A DNA stretch of 38,190 nucleotides, from the NCBI GenBank assembly GCA_910589635.1, contig CAJUTD010000024.1:1-38190 (forward strand), in the 5' to 3' direction. The notes under the pieces are model-generated. The model did no database searches, had not been told where the DNA came from, and saw nothing but the letters and a program-made list of their open reading frames with translations. Source of the DNA: an uncultured Lachnospiraceae bacterium (GTDB lineage: Bacteria; Bacillota; Clostridia; Lachnospirales; Lachnospiraceae). This document shows, piece after piece, positions 30,802 through 38,190 of the stretch. Position numbers and translations under genes: made by a program. Each line of letters opens with the position of its first letter. The stretch's first letter is position 1.

Positions 30802-32130
30802 TTAGCGAAAATAAAAATTCTTTTCCATAAAAAAGAGTTTCATCAGAAAATCCTCATACCAAGAGGGTTCCAGTTTCTTTACAGACTTGCCGGCGCATAT
30901 GGGAACCCTGGCAATCTGACGCTCTCCGAGGTAATAGGTAACACTGCCTACCTCCTGCCCTTCCTCAATTGGAGCCTGTAAATTCCCAGGCACGTCATAG
31001 ATCGTCTTTACCTCCTCATCTGCCCGCTTGAGAACGTTTATTTTTTCCTCTTTTATGCGCAGTGGCACAGTGATTTTCTGGTAGAGACGACCGTTTTCAG
31101 GCTCTGCGTCAACAGCCACTACCGGTGGGAACTCCTTGCCATATTCACAGACGTCTGTGTTCTGATACTGCTCCAGTCCATAATTCATCAACGCGGTCGT
31201 ATCAGCCCATTTGTAACTTTTGTTGTTCGGCCAGCCACAGGCAAGCAGCGCCACCACAAAAGTCCTGCCCTCCCGCTCCAAAGCGCCCACGTAGCAATAA
31301 CCTGCATTTCCGGTAAACCCGGTCTTGCCGGACAATGCGCCATCCATCATTTGCAAGAAGGCGTTATGATTATTGCAGTTATAAGATTTCGTGCCTGCAA
31401 GATTCGTAAACTGATGGTTTGCCGTCCTCGTGATTTCAAGAAACGTCTCATTTTTGATGCAATAACTCATAATCTTTGCCAAATCTTCTGCCGTCGTCCC
31501 ATGTACGCCTTTCGCATCCTGCCCGTCTAACCCATTGGGCGTAATGAAATAAGTGTCCTTGCAGCCAAGCTCTTTGGCCTTTTGATTCATTTTCTCCGCG
31601 AAACTTTCCACACTGCCCGCGATATGCTCAGCAATCGCCACTGCTGAATCGTTGTGTGATTCCAGCATCAGCGAATATAACAAATCCCGCAGACGGAAAG
31701 TATCGTCCGTGCTCATACCAAGCCGCACCCGAGGCATAGACGCCGCATAGCTGCTGATTTTTACCTCGTCGTCAAGATTTCCCTGCTCCAGTGTCAAAAT
31801 ACAAGTCATAATCTTTGTTGTACTGGCATTCGGCATATGCTCATAACCGTTTTTTTCATAGAGCACTCTGCCGCTTGCAGCGTCCATTAAGACTGCCGAC
31901 TTTGCATACAACGTGATGTTGGGTTGGTTTTCCACGGTAGTTTCCGCTTCCGTTTCCTGTTGCTGCACGGCAAACGGAAATACCTGCCGGCACATGGCGT
32001 CTGCTTTAAGCAAAGGCTGTGCCGCCAGGGCAAAACACATGCTAAAGAGCAGGATACGCCCTGCGAATCCTGCCCGAAACCTGCTGCCATATAAATTTTT
32101 GATTCTCTGCAATTTCAATACTTTCCTCAT
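30802..32130 (-). CDS. D-alanyl-D-alanine carboxypeptidase (penicillin-binding protein 5/6 type)
   Basis: This S11 serine peptidase trims the terminal D-Ala of peptidoglycan stem peptides. The 442-residue product has a basic N-terminus and a signal segment (about 23-43, GRILLFSMCFALAAQPLLKADA). The penicillin-binding triad is complete: SxxK at 103-106 (STTK), SHN at 158-160 and KTG at 269-271. The region after about 340 is the beta-rich C-terminal domain, ending in an amphipathic segment (WYEDFLMKLFFMEKNF) suited to membrane attachment. It follows scpB by about 60 bases. It is related to sporulation-type DacF/DacB proteins; a second, interrupted paralogue lies at 36890. Confidence 0.94.
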   Translation of the reverse strand: MRKVLKLQRIKNLYGSRFRAGFAGRILLFSMCFALAAQPLLKADAMCRQVFPFAVQQQETEAETTVENQPNITLYAKSAVLMDAASGRVLYEKNGYEHMPNASTTKIMTCILTLEQGNLDDEVKISSYAASMPRVRLGMSTDDTFRLRDLLYSLMLESHNDSAVAIAEHIAGSVESFAEKMNQKAKELGCKDTYFITPNGLDGQDAKGVHGTTAEDLAKIMSYCIKNETFLEITRTANHQFTNLAGTKSYNCNNHNAFLQMMDGALSGKTGFTGNAGYCYVGALEREGRTFVVALLACGWPNNKSYKWADTTALMNYGLEQYQNTDVCEYGKEFPPVVAVDAEPENGRLYQKITVPLRIKEEKINVLKRADEEVKTIYDVPGNLQAPIEEGQEVGSVTYYLGERQIARVPICAGKSVKKLEPSWYEDFLMKLFFMEKNFYFR

Positions 32131-32192
32131 AAGGCTCTCTCATCCACTAACTGACTTCCCTTCATTATATGAAAAAGCCTTCGTTTTATGTC

Positions 32193-32762
32193 TTACACGT
32201 CCATTTTCACATTCATTTCCTCTTCCGCTTGATGACGGAACTCCTCTAACCGATCGGAATCCAGCGTCGGAAGCTCTTCAATAGACTGAACACCGAAACT
32301 GCGCAAAAACTCCTCCGTCGTGCCAAACAAAAGCGGACGCCCCGGCGCATCCAGCCTGCCCAGCTCACAGACGAGATTATACTCCACCAGCTTGCTGACC
32401 GCATGGGCACAGGACACGCCGCGGATTTTCTCAATTTCCAGACGGGTAATGGGCTGCTTATAGGCGATAATCGACAATGTTTCCAACAGCACATCCGTCA
32501 GTACATGGCGTTTCGGCTGCTTGGCAATCTTAATCAGATATTCGTAAAGTTCTCTCTTCGTGCACATTTGCACATTGTCCTCAATCTCTATCAGTTGGAT
32601 TCCGCGGTCTTCACCCTCATAACGCTCCATCATACGGTGGATAATCTCACGCACCTTCGCTTCCTCAAGTTCCAGGGCCGCGGCAAGTTTCGATATTTCC
32701 ACAGATTCCCCCATTGCAAAAAGAATCCCCTCTATAATTGCTTCATACTGCTCTGAATTCAT
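32193..32762 (-). CDS. scpB: Segregation and condensation protein B
   Basis: ScpB is the winged-helix partner of ScpA in the Smc condensin complex that compacts and segregates chromosomes. The 189-residue product has two winged-helix domains. It begins EAIIEGILFAMGESVEISKLAAAL and contains LTDVLLETLSIIAYKQPITRLEIEKIRGV, and GRLDAPGRPLLFGTTEEFLRSFG, both diagnostic. It follows scpA by 57 bases. Confidence 0.96.
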   Translation of the reverse strand: MNSEQYEAIIEGILFAMGESVEISKLAAALELEEAKVREIIHRMMERYEGEDRGIQLIEIEDNVQMCTKRELYEYLIKIAKQPKRHVLTDVLLETLSIIAYKQPITRLEIEKIRGVSCAHAVSKLVEYNLVCELGRLDAPGRPLLFGTTEEFLRSFGVQSIEELPTLDSDRLEEFRHQAEEEMNVKMDV

Positions 32763-32819
32763 AGTATCTCCATATCCTTGCGTTGCCGTATTCTTTTCAT
32801 GATTGATTCTATATAAAAT

Positions 32820-33566
32820 TTACGCGGCAATCCTGGACTCAACAAAAATATCATCAAAAATATGCTCCTGGGAAATATGGATTTTCCCCACCTTCATCAG
32901 TTCCAATATGGACAGAAAGGTGACAATAATTTCCATTTTACTGCACTGCGCCTCCAAAAGCCCGCGGAAACTGAAACGGCGGTGTGTCAGCGCATACTGT
33001 TCCAGATAATCCATACGCTCTTCCAAAGACACTTCTTCCTTCTCAATCCTGCCAAAACGGGACCGGATAGGATCAATCTTGTCCTCTCTTTTGCGCATCA
33101 CAGATTTGAAAATATCATTAAGACGCCTGATGCTGACATCTGCCATCAGTTCCTGTAAGTTCACCGGTTCCTCATACTGACGCACTTCCCTGGGAATCGT
33201 AGGTACTTTAAACAGCACCCGCTGGGCGTCTATCTGGCGGTCTTTTAGCTCATAAGACATGCATTTGTACATCTTATACTCAAGAAGCTTCTGTACCAGC
33301 TCTGCCCGGGGGTCTTCTTCCTCTTCCTCAGTCTCCTCCCGTGGAAGCAGCATACGGGACTTGATATCCAAAAGCGTTGCCGCCATCACCATGAATTCAC
33401 TGACAATGTCCAGATCATGGCGCTGCATCTCTCCAATGTACTCCATATATTGATTGGTAATCTCCACAATCGGGATATCGTATATATTAACTTTATTCTT
33501 TTCCAGTAAATGTAAAAGCAAATCCAAAGGTCCCTCAAAGACTTGCAATTTTACTTTTAAATCCAT
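32820..33566 (-). CDS. scpA: Segregation and condensation protein A
   Basis: ScpA is the kleisin subunit that bridges the Smc heads. The 248-residue product starts MDLKVKLQVFEGPLDLLLHL, typical of the family. It has the N-terminal helices that contact the Smc neck (EFMVMAATLLDIKSRMLLPR), a variable Glu-rich middle, and a C-terminal winged helix (IVTFLSILELMKVGKIHISQ). I chose ATG 33566, which has GGGGG 8 bases upstream; a GTG at 33581 and an ATG at 33572 are alternatives in the same frame. It sits between the AmmeMemoRadiSam genes and scpB. Confidence 0.95.
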   Translation of the reverse strand: MDLKVKLQVFEGPLDLLLHLLEKNKVNIYDIPIVEITNQYMEYIGEMQRHDLDIVSEFMVMAATLLDIKSRMLLPREETEEEEEDPRAELVQKLLEYKMYKCMSYELKDRQIDAQRVLFKVPTIPREVRQYEEPVNLQELMADVSIRRLNDIFKSVMRKREDKIDPIRSRFGRIEKEEVSLEERMDYLEQYALTHRRFSFRGLLEAQCSKMEIIVTFLSILELMKVGKIHISQEHIFDDIFVESRIAA

Positions 33567-33658
33567 TTCCATTTCCCCCACGAAATCACACTGCCTACCA
33601 TTTTAACCGCATCAGGAAAATTTTGCAAGGGGTTTTTATCCTCTACAAGAGAAAGCTG

Positions 33659-34537
33659 TCAGCAATTTCCGACAAACACGTTTTTCAAATACTTCCGCGC
33701 CGTTTCCGCCAGGCGGTACACATCCTTAACCTCTGTAGCCTGAGCGTCCAGCATACGGTATCTGGGGAAAAAACGGGTGATGTGAAGCGGGATTTCACTG
33801 TCAAGAGATGCTATCCACCGCGCCTCAGCTACCATATCTGAGTCGCTATCGTTCTTCCCTGGCACAATCAAGGTTGTCAGTTCCACATGACAAGCGGCAA
33901 AAGCCCGGACGATAAATTTCTTCACAGCCTGTAAATCACCGGCAAGCTCGCGGTAATATTCTTCACAAAACCCTTTCAAGTCTATATTCATTGCATCTAT
34001 ATATGGCAGAATTTCCTCAAGGACTTCTAAATGCGCGGTTCCATTTGTAACCAGCACATTTTTCATACCTTCCGCTCTCACCAATTTGGCTGTGTCACGC
34101 ACATACTCCCAGCCCACCAGCGGTTCATTATAGGTAAACGCCACCCCGATATTTCCCATACTCTTTGCTGCTGCCGCCTTCGCCGCCAGATCCGCCGGAG
34201 AAATGTATGTGAAATCCGCCACATCCTTACCTGTCATAGATATCTGATGATTCTGGCAGAACGGACAGCGCAGATTGCAGCCGTAACTGCCCACGGATAA
34301 AATCATTTTCCCAGGATAAAACATTCGCAACGGTTTCTTCTCTATAGGATCGAGCGCAAGCGAGGTAATGCTTCCATAATTGGCGCATACGACCACTCCT
34401 CCTTCATTCTTTCTTGCCCTGCACAAGCCAAACTGCCCAGATTCCAAATTACAATGGTGCATACACACCCGACATACAATCCCCATATATCGACCATATT
34501 CCTTTCTACTAGAAGCCGTTTTGCCATCATCATCCAT
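33659..34537 (-). CDS. amrS: AmmeMemoRadiSam system radical SAM enzyme
   Basis: This is the radical SAM component of the AmmeMemoRadiSam system. The 292-residue product has an N-terminal cysteine group (CRVCMHHC and CRAR, Cys22, 25, 29, 39) and then the radical SAM 4Fe-4S motif C87-x3-C91-x2-C94 (YGCNLRCPFCQNHQIS). Further family motifs are GVAFTYNEPLVGWEYVRDT, NVLVTNGT, DAMNIDLKGF and LTTLIVPGKND. Its ATG immediately follows the TAA of the fused B/A gene, so all three system components are translationally linked. The reaction of the system is not established. Confidence 0.92.
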   Translation of the reverse strand: MDDDGKTASSRKEYGRYMGIVCRVCMHHCNLESGQFGLCRARKNEGGVVVCANYGSITSLALDPIEKKPLRMFYPGKMILSVGSYGCNLRCPFCQNHQISMTGKDVADFTYISPADLAAKAAAAKSMGNIGVAFTYNEPLVGWEYVRDTAKLVRAEGMKNVLVTNGTAHLEVLEEILPYIDAMNIDLKGFCEEYYRELAGDLQAVKKFIVRAFAACHVELTTLIVPGKNDSDSDMVAEARWIASLDSEIPLHITRFFPRYRMLDAQATEVKDVYRLAETARKYLKNVFVGNC

Positions 34538-35923
34538 TTAAAAATGCCGAACTACCTCAAACCTTTCCAACGCTGCCTTTTCCGATATCCCAATTCCTGC
34601 CTTGCGTTTGGCAATGGCAATCTGTTCCTCAACGGTGTCCACGCCTTCCAGATTTGGCAGCAACAGTCCGCGCTTATTTCCTTTCGTCACAATCACTCCA
34701 TAGCGCAGGACGTCGAGATCGTCCATAGAATCTATGGGCTCACGCTGCCCTAATATATCCACACTGATTGTCAGCTTATCGAGCTCTTCTTCCTCAATGG
34801 GGGGAAATCTGTAATCTCTTGAGGATGCGCTGATTGCATTGCCTATAATTTCCTCCGCTATGCACGTCTGTGTTGCCTGGATAGTGCCGATGCAGCCGCG
34901 CAGCGCGCCGTTTTCCTTGATGGAGACGAACGCTCCCGCCTGATCTGTGTACATCTCTTTTGGCAAATCCCTGGGGACTTCTAATACCTCCCGCCTACGC
35001 ACATAAGCTTCCACGGCATGACGTGCCAACTGCACATAAGCGTCTTCCTGTGCCCTTTGTTCCATAATCCTTGCCTTCTCCTTCTCTTCATACTGTTCCT
35101 TAAAATTACGTGCCGCATCACTTCCCTGAACCTCATAGGTGCAGACGCCGTACCCAACGCCAAATGGCCCCTCATAGGAGAGGCTCTCTGAACGGACGGC
35201 AGTATGATCCAAGGCTCCTGCCATTATCGTAAAGGAACGGTGTCCGCACTCGCCTGCTTTCTCACAGAAATCCTCTCTGAATTCCAACAATTCTCCAAAG
35301 GAGGCTTGTCCCATCACACGCATAATCCGGCTGTCATACGCCGGTCCCTCCTCCTGATAGCCATAAGGACCGTCATCTTTCAGCCTATGCGACAGATCCC
35401 CGCTGCCAACCAACACGGTTCGACGCCCCAATTGCTCCGACGCCGCCTTGATGCACTGTCCAAGTTCATAATGCTTCACAAATGAAAGACCAGATAAGCC
35501 AATGCGAACAAGCCGATATTGCTGGAGCCATTGGTTCACAAAATATAAAGGCACCATCGTTCCATGGTCAAGGTGTTTTTTCTTCTCGCCGGCCGTTCCC
35601 GCAGGCAGACCCCGCAAAGACGCCAACTGGCATATCTTTTCTACAAATTCTGTATCATAGGATGTTTCCACCTTCACGCTTCCCGCACCAAACTGCTTAA
35701 AATCCCCCTTGGCTCCTTTGCCCGGCGAAATGTGAAAATAATCGGCGTACATCACCTGATGCGGCGATATAAGAACAATTGTCTCCGGCTGAAATGCCGC
35801 AATCCTGCGCACCGCCTCCTGATAAGCGTCAATTGTCCGCTGTATTTTGTGCTCTTCCCCTTTTCCCACCTCCGGTATAATCAACGGTGGATGTGGAACC
35901 ATGATTGCTCCTAAAATTCCCAT
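34538..35923 (-). CDS. AmmeMemoRadiSam system protein B-A fusion (MEMO1 + AMMECR1)
   Basis: The 461-residue product fuses two otherwise separate proteins. Residues about 1-265 are a MEMO1/class III extradiol-dioxygenase-like domain: MVPHPPLIIPEVG, LISPHQ, LDHGTMVPLYF, VGSGDLSHRL and FTIMAGAL carry the metal-ligand His positions seen in the family. Residues about 285-461 are an AMMECR1 domain with the invariant LRGCIGTIQ, SSRDYRFPP and KRGLLLPNLEGVDT. The two are joined by a charged helix (EQYEEKEKARIMEQRAQED). The fusion supports physical cooperation of the two parts with the adjacent radical SAM enzyme. It overlaps the metallophosphoesterase end by 13 bases. Confidence 0.93.
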   Translation of the reverse strand: MGILGAIMVPHPPLIIPEVGKGEEHKIQRTIDAYQEAVRRIAAFQPETIVLISPHQVMYADYFHISPGKGAKGDFKQFGAGSVKVETSYDTEFVEKICQLASLRGLPAGTAGEKKKHLDHGTMVPLYFVNQWLQQYRLVRIGLSGLSFVKHYELGQCIKAASEQLGRRTVLVGSGDLSHRLKDDGPYGYQEEGPAYDSRIMRVMGQASFGELLEFREDFCEKAGECGHRSFTIMAGALDHTAVRSESLSYEGPFGVGYGVCTYEVQGSDAARNFKEQYEEKEKARIMEQRAQEDAYVQLARHAVEAYVRRREVLEVPRDLPKEMYTDQAGAFVSIKENGALRGCIGTIQATQTCIAEEIIGNAISASSRDYRFPPIEEEELDKLTISVDILGQREPIDSMDDLDVLRYGVIVTKGNKRGLLLPNLEGVDTVEEQIAIAKRKAGIGISEKAALERFEVVRHF

Positions 35924-36792
35924 AACCTACCTCCATTCTTTTGCGGCGCAAACTCCACTGCCAGAAGTTCCGCCCGGTTAAACACCCGTATATGAAAGGT
36001 GTGGGTGCCCAGCCCGCGGCTGACAATCACAGAACGTCCCTCCAACTCAAATTTCCCCGCATCGTATTTGGGAAATAAAGTCAACTGCGGAGAAATCAGG
36101 CTGCCAATGCCGGGAATTCGGACAAGACCGCCATGATTATGCCCGCAGAACGTCACGTCCGCCCCCCAGCCGGCATATTGTTCGGCGTAAGCGGGGTTGT
36201 GGGCAAGTAGAATCTGAAACTTCTCCGGTTGCACAAGTGGCAGATGCTCCCGCATATAAGAATTTTCCAGGGGTACGATAGAACCCTTCTCATAGTAATC
36301 CAATTCCAACTCCAAAGCGGACAGCATCACCTGGTTTTCGCCCAGAGAAATACTGCGCGTCTGCGTATCCATCACCGTCACGCCCAGCGCGCGTACTTTC
36401 TGCATATACTGTTCAAACAACTCGTGGCTGACACATTCTTCCTCCCGCAGCCGGCTCTCATGATTGCCATAACTGTAATATACCGGGGCAATTTTCACAA
36501 GCTCTGCAAAAGTTTCAAGAGCAATTGCAAAAGTTTCCGGGTATTTGCTCACCAGCATATCACCGGGAATAAAAATCGCCTGGGGTTTTATTTTTGCCGT
36601 TTCTTCCAGCAGTTTATGGTTATTCTCCCCGTAAGAAAATCCATGTAAATCCGCAATCACAGCCACCGAAACGGATGATTTTATTTTGGCTGATCGAACT
36701 ATATAACGCGTAACTTCAAATTTTCCAAGCTCCCACCGTTGCCATAAAATAGAAACAAGTATTACAAGTAAAATTATTATCAAAATTATCAT
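35911..36792 (-). CDS. Membrane-anchored metallophosphoesterase (YkuE-like)
   Basis: The product has an N-terminal TM anchor (MIILIIILLVILVSILW). A calcineurin-like phosphoesterase domain follows, with metal motifs D-x-H (IADLHGFSY), GDM (FIPGDML), GNHES (YYSYGNHESRL), H at LLAHNPAYAEQ and GHNHGG. I chose ATG 36792 (293 residues): AAAGGG is 8 bases upstream. The ATG at 36801 is too close to it. Related proteins act on UDP-lipids or on unknown substrates; the target is not evident. It is divergent from the dacF-type gene and its own promoter is at 36818-36846. It is the first gene of the run toward amrB/A, amrS, scpA, scpB and the carboxypeptidase. Confidence 0.88.
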   Translation of the reverse strand: MIILIIILLVILVSILWQRWELGKFEVTRYIVRSAKIKSSVSVAVIADLHGFSYGENNHKLLEETAKIKPQAIFIPGDMLVSKYPETFAIALETFAELVKIAPVYYSYGNHESRLREEECVSHELFEQYMQKVRALGVTVMDTQTRSISLGENQVMLSALELELDYYEKGSIVPLENSYMREHLPLVQPEKFQILLAHNPAYAEQYAGWGADVTFCGHNHGGLVRIPGIGSLISPQLTLFPKYDAGKFELEGRSVIVSRGLGTHTFHIRVFNRAELLAVEFAPQKNGGRLWEF

Positions 36793-36817
36793 ATCGTCCA
36801 TGCCCTTTGCTTACACT

Positions 36818-36846
36818 GTAATATATTATTATGAGGGTGTTTGCAA
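36818..36846 (-). promoter_or_regulatory. Sigma-A promoter of the metallophosphoesterase operon
   Basis: On the minus strand TTGCAA (36841-36846) and TATTAC (36818-36823) are 17 bases apart. The predicted transcript start is near 36811, giving a leader of about 20 bases. The plus-strand dacF-type gene has no equally good promoter in the same gap. Confidence 0.6.
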
Positions 36847-36889
36847 ACAGGAAATACTTTGCAGCAGCCTCATTCCCGGAGGTTATGCC

Positions 36890-37435
36890 ATGCGTTGTAT
36901 TTTATCATTCCTGTTATCATTTTCCCTGCTTTTCTCATCTCTGCTGTCCACCGCCCCTTCCGGGAGCGAGACCGGAACCGAAACTGGTACAGAAAGCGGA
37001 ACCGAAGCCAGTATGGAGACCGGAGCACAACCCCAAACGGATACGGAAAGCCAAACCGAAGCGGCGGAACTCTCCGTATCTGCCCCCTCCGTGGTGCTGA
37101 TGGAAGCCTCCACCGGCCAGGTCATCTACGAAAAAGAGCCAGACATGCAAAGGCACCCTGCCAGCATCACCAAGATTATGACTATGATTCTGATTTTCGA
37201 TGCTCTGGAAGAGGGAAAAATCTCCCTCGACGACACGGTGACGGTCTCCGAGTATGCCGCCAGTATGGGCGGCTCCCAAGTGTTTTTGGAGCCTGGCGAG
37301 ACACAGACCGTTGACACTATGCTTAAGTGTATCTCCGTTGCCAGCGCCAACGACGCCTGTGCTTCCTATAGGATGGAGAAGCATAGCCGGCATCCCGTGC
37401 AATGGGAGTCTGCCGCAAAAGCTATGGATTTCTAA
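36890..37435 (+). pseudogene. DacF-type D-alanyl-D-alanine carboxypeptidase, 5' part, interrupted by mobile element
   Basis: From ATG 36890 (GGAGGT 6 bases upstream) the gene encodes a signal peptide (MRCILSFLLSFSLLFSSLLS), a low-complexity Glu/Thr/Gly/Ser linker (23-60), and the start of an S11 peptidase with SxxK at 92-95 (SITK) and SAN at 152-154. After VASANDAC (about base 37360) the family sequence stops. About 24 unrelated residues follow and end at a TAA. The KTG motif and C-terminal domain are missing, so the protein is not expected to be active. A serine recombinase C-terminus reads toward the break from 37422, so integration explains the loss. The 3' part should lie beyond the far end of the element, outside the window. 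Confidence 0.88.
37350..37424. other. Junction (att site) of an integrated element in the dacF-type gene
   Basis: Host-type coding sequence ends between about 37358 and 37370. Immediately beyond is a CCTATAGG palindrome (37365-37372), then about 50 bases to the recombinase stop. Large serine recombinase genes often end within tens of bases of the attachment site, as here. The core dinucleotide cannot be fixed from one end alone. Confidence 0.6.
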
Positions 37436-38190
37436 ATTTATAGTAGATCGTCAATGTTCCATCCACTCCGACCTCAATCTTATCAATCAGTTCTATGATA
37501 ACACGCCTCTCTAACTTATCAACAATTTCTTTCGTCACATCCGCACCCTGCCGCGTCTCCTTCGCATCACTGATACCGGAAAGTGCACGGATATGGCGTT
37601 CCAGCTCTACAATCTGGCTGTCATACTGCTTCGTATACTGTCTGTAGTCAGATTCTATTATAACATTGTCAAGGTATTTTTCAAAAGCCCCTTTCTTATA
37701 TTTCTGTATTTTCTCCATCTGGCTTTGTAATATTTCAATTTGTTCTAAGGCGCTGTCTCTGTGCGAGCCTGCCGCTTCAAAGTGCCGCAGTTCTTCCTTG
37801 TCGCTCTCCGTGAGTATATTTGCTAATTCACCTTTTAGGGAAAAGAATACAGCTTGTTCCAATTCCTCCTTTAGTATTTTGTGGCTTTCACAAAACCGCT
37901 TTCCCTGTTTTTTATAAGTTTTGCAGACATAGCCGATAAACCCACGTTCCCCATGTCTGGCATACAGCCGCTCCATAGATTTCTTACAATCTGCACAAAA
38001 CAGTTTTCCGGAAAACAAACCGTTGGGCACTGTATGCACCGCCTTCGTGCGTTGCCCTGACAGTTCCTGAACCAAGGCAAATGTATGCTTGTCAATGATT
38101 GGCTCATGGGTATTTTCTGCAATAATCCAGGACTCTTTGGGCATCTTTACTTTCCGCTTATCCTTGTAGGATAATTTGTTATATTTATTT
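37422..38190 (-). CDS. Large serine recombinase, C-terminal part (runs off the window)
   Basis: The visible 256 codons are open to the window edge, so this is a 3' fragment of a longer gene; the in-frame ATG at 38144 is not the true start. It has the recombinase-domain end (RKVKMPKESWIIAENTHEPIIDKHTF), a zinc-ribbon (CADCKKSMERLYARHGERGF, then YVCKTYKKQGKRFC), and a coiled-coil region (about the next 110 residues, EQIEILQSQMEKIQKYKKGA). A final DUF4368-like segment ends LTIYYKFRNP. This is the architecture of TnpX/TndX-type recombinases that move conjugative and mobilisable transposons. It reads toward the dacF junction and marks the end of an integrated element. Confidence 0.92.
   Translation of the reverse strand, partial: NKYNKLSYKDKRKVKMPKESWIIAENTHEPIIDKHTFALVQELSGQRTKAVHTVPNGLFSGKLFCADCKKSMERLYARHGERGFIGYVCKTYKKQGKRFCESHKILKEELEQAVFFSLKGELANILTESDKEELRHFEAAGSHRDSALEQIEILQSQMEKIQKYKKGAFEKYLDNVIIESDYRQYTKQYDSQIVELERHIRALSGISDAKETRQGADVTKEIVDKLERRVIIELIDKIEVGVDGTLTIYYKFRNP

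Noticed and set aside
1..38190. CRISPR array, tRNA, rRNA or prophage genes
   Set aside because: I saw no regularly spaced direct repeats, no cloverleaf ending in CCA with a tRNA consensus, no rRNA-like sequence and no phage structural genes; the only mobile-element gene is the recombinase fragment at the right edge.

Overview
The window looks like chromosomal DNA from a low/mid-GC Gram-positive anaerobe of the Clostridia, most likely Lachnospiraceae. The evidence is a PolC-type replicative polymerase, ScpA/ScpB, adjacent ispH and rpsA, a biotin-dependent Na+-pumping decarboxylase cluster, a BaiN/HI0933-type flavoprotein, and strong GGAGG ribosome sites with consensus sigma-A promoters. This assignment is inferred from gene content, not from any search. 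Almost all genes are on the minus strand. The exceptions are a membrane protein plus xpt, a YprB-like exonuclease, and the 5' part of a dacF-type gene.

Layout, left to right. 115-594 is rlmH (-). 924-2006 is a small membrane protein and xpt (+), ending at a terminator shared with the convergent polC. 2125-11524 is one long minus-strand run, uppS-cdsA-dxr-rseP-ispG-polC (lipid carrier, phospholipid precursor, MEP pathway, replication). An intrinsic terminator separates it from the upstream block polysaccharide deacetylase-bactofilin-pyrH-frr (11671-14964). 15246-18152 is a copper operon, csoR-copA, with a CsoR-type palindrome inside its promoter and a CopZ domain fused to the end of CopA. 18237-18521 holds a striking multi-hairpin element upstream of the exonuclease gene; its left end is repeated at 634-690. 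19677-25266 is murR-flavoprotein-cmk-ispH-rpsA-cheR. 25383-30710 is a five-gene carboxyltransferase/biotin/Na+-pump operon (mmdA-type, oadG-like lipoprotein, a possible 23-residue small ORF, biotin carrier, oadB, oadA) with its own strong promoter. 30802-36792 is metallophosphoesterase - fused AmmeMemoRadiSam B/A - AmmeMemoRadiSam radical SAM enzyme - scpA - scpB - D,D-carboxypeptidase. At the right edge, a second D,D-carboxypeptidase gene (dacF type) breaks off after its SxN motif. It is followed by the C-terminal part of a large serine recombinase reading toward it, which marks the end of an integrated mobile element that continues outside the window.

Functional themes. Isoprenoid and undecaprenyl supply (dxr, ispG, ispH, uppS) sits with envelope genes (cdsA, deacetylase, bactofilin, two carboxypeptidases). 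The translation and replication genes (frr, rpsA, rlmH, polC, scpAB, cmk, pyrH) are housekeeping. The less ordinary features are the cloverleaf-like repeat, the probable internal start that could release free CopZ from copA, the operon with two carboxyltransferases sharing one biotin carrier and one pump, the lipoprotein form of OadG, the small ORF in that operon, the ispH/rpsA overlap at an A7 run, and the recombinase-interrupted dacF.
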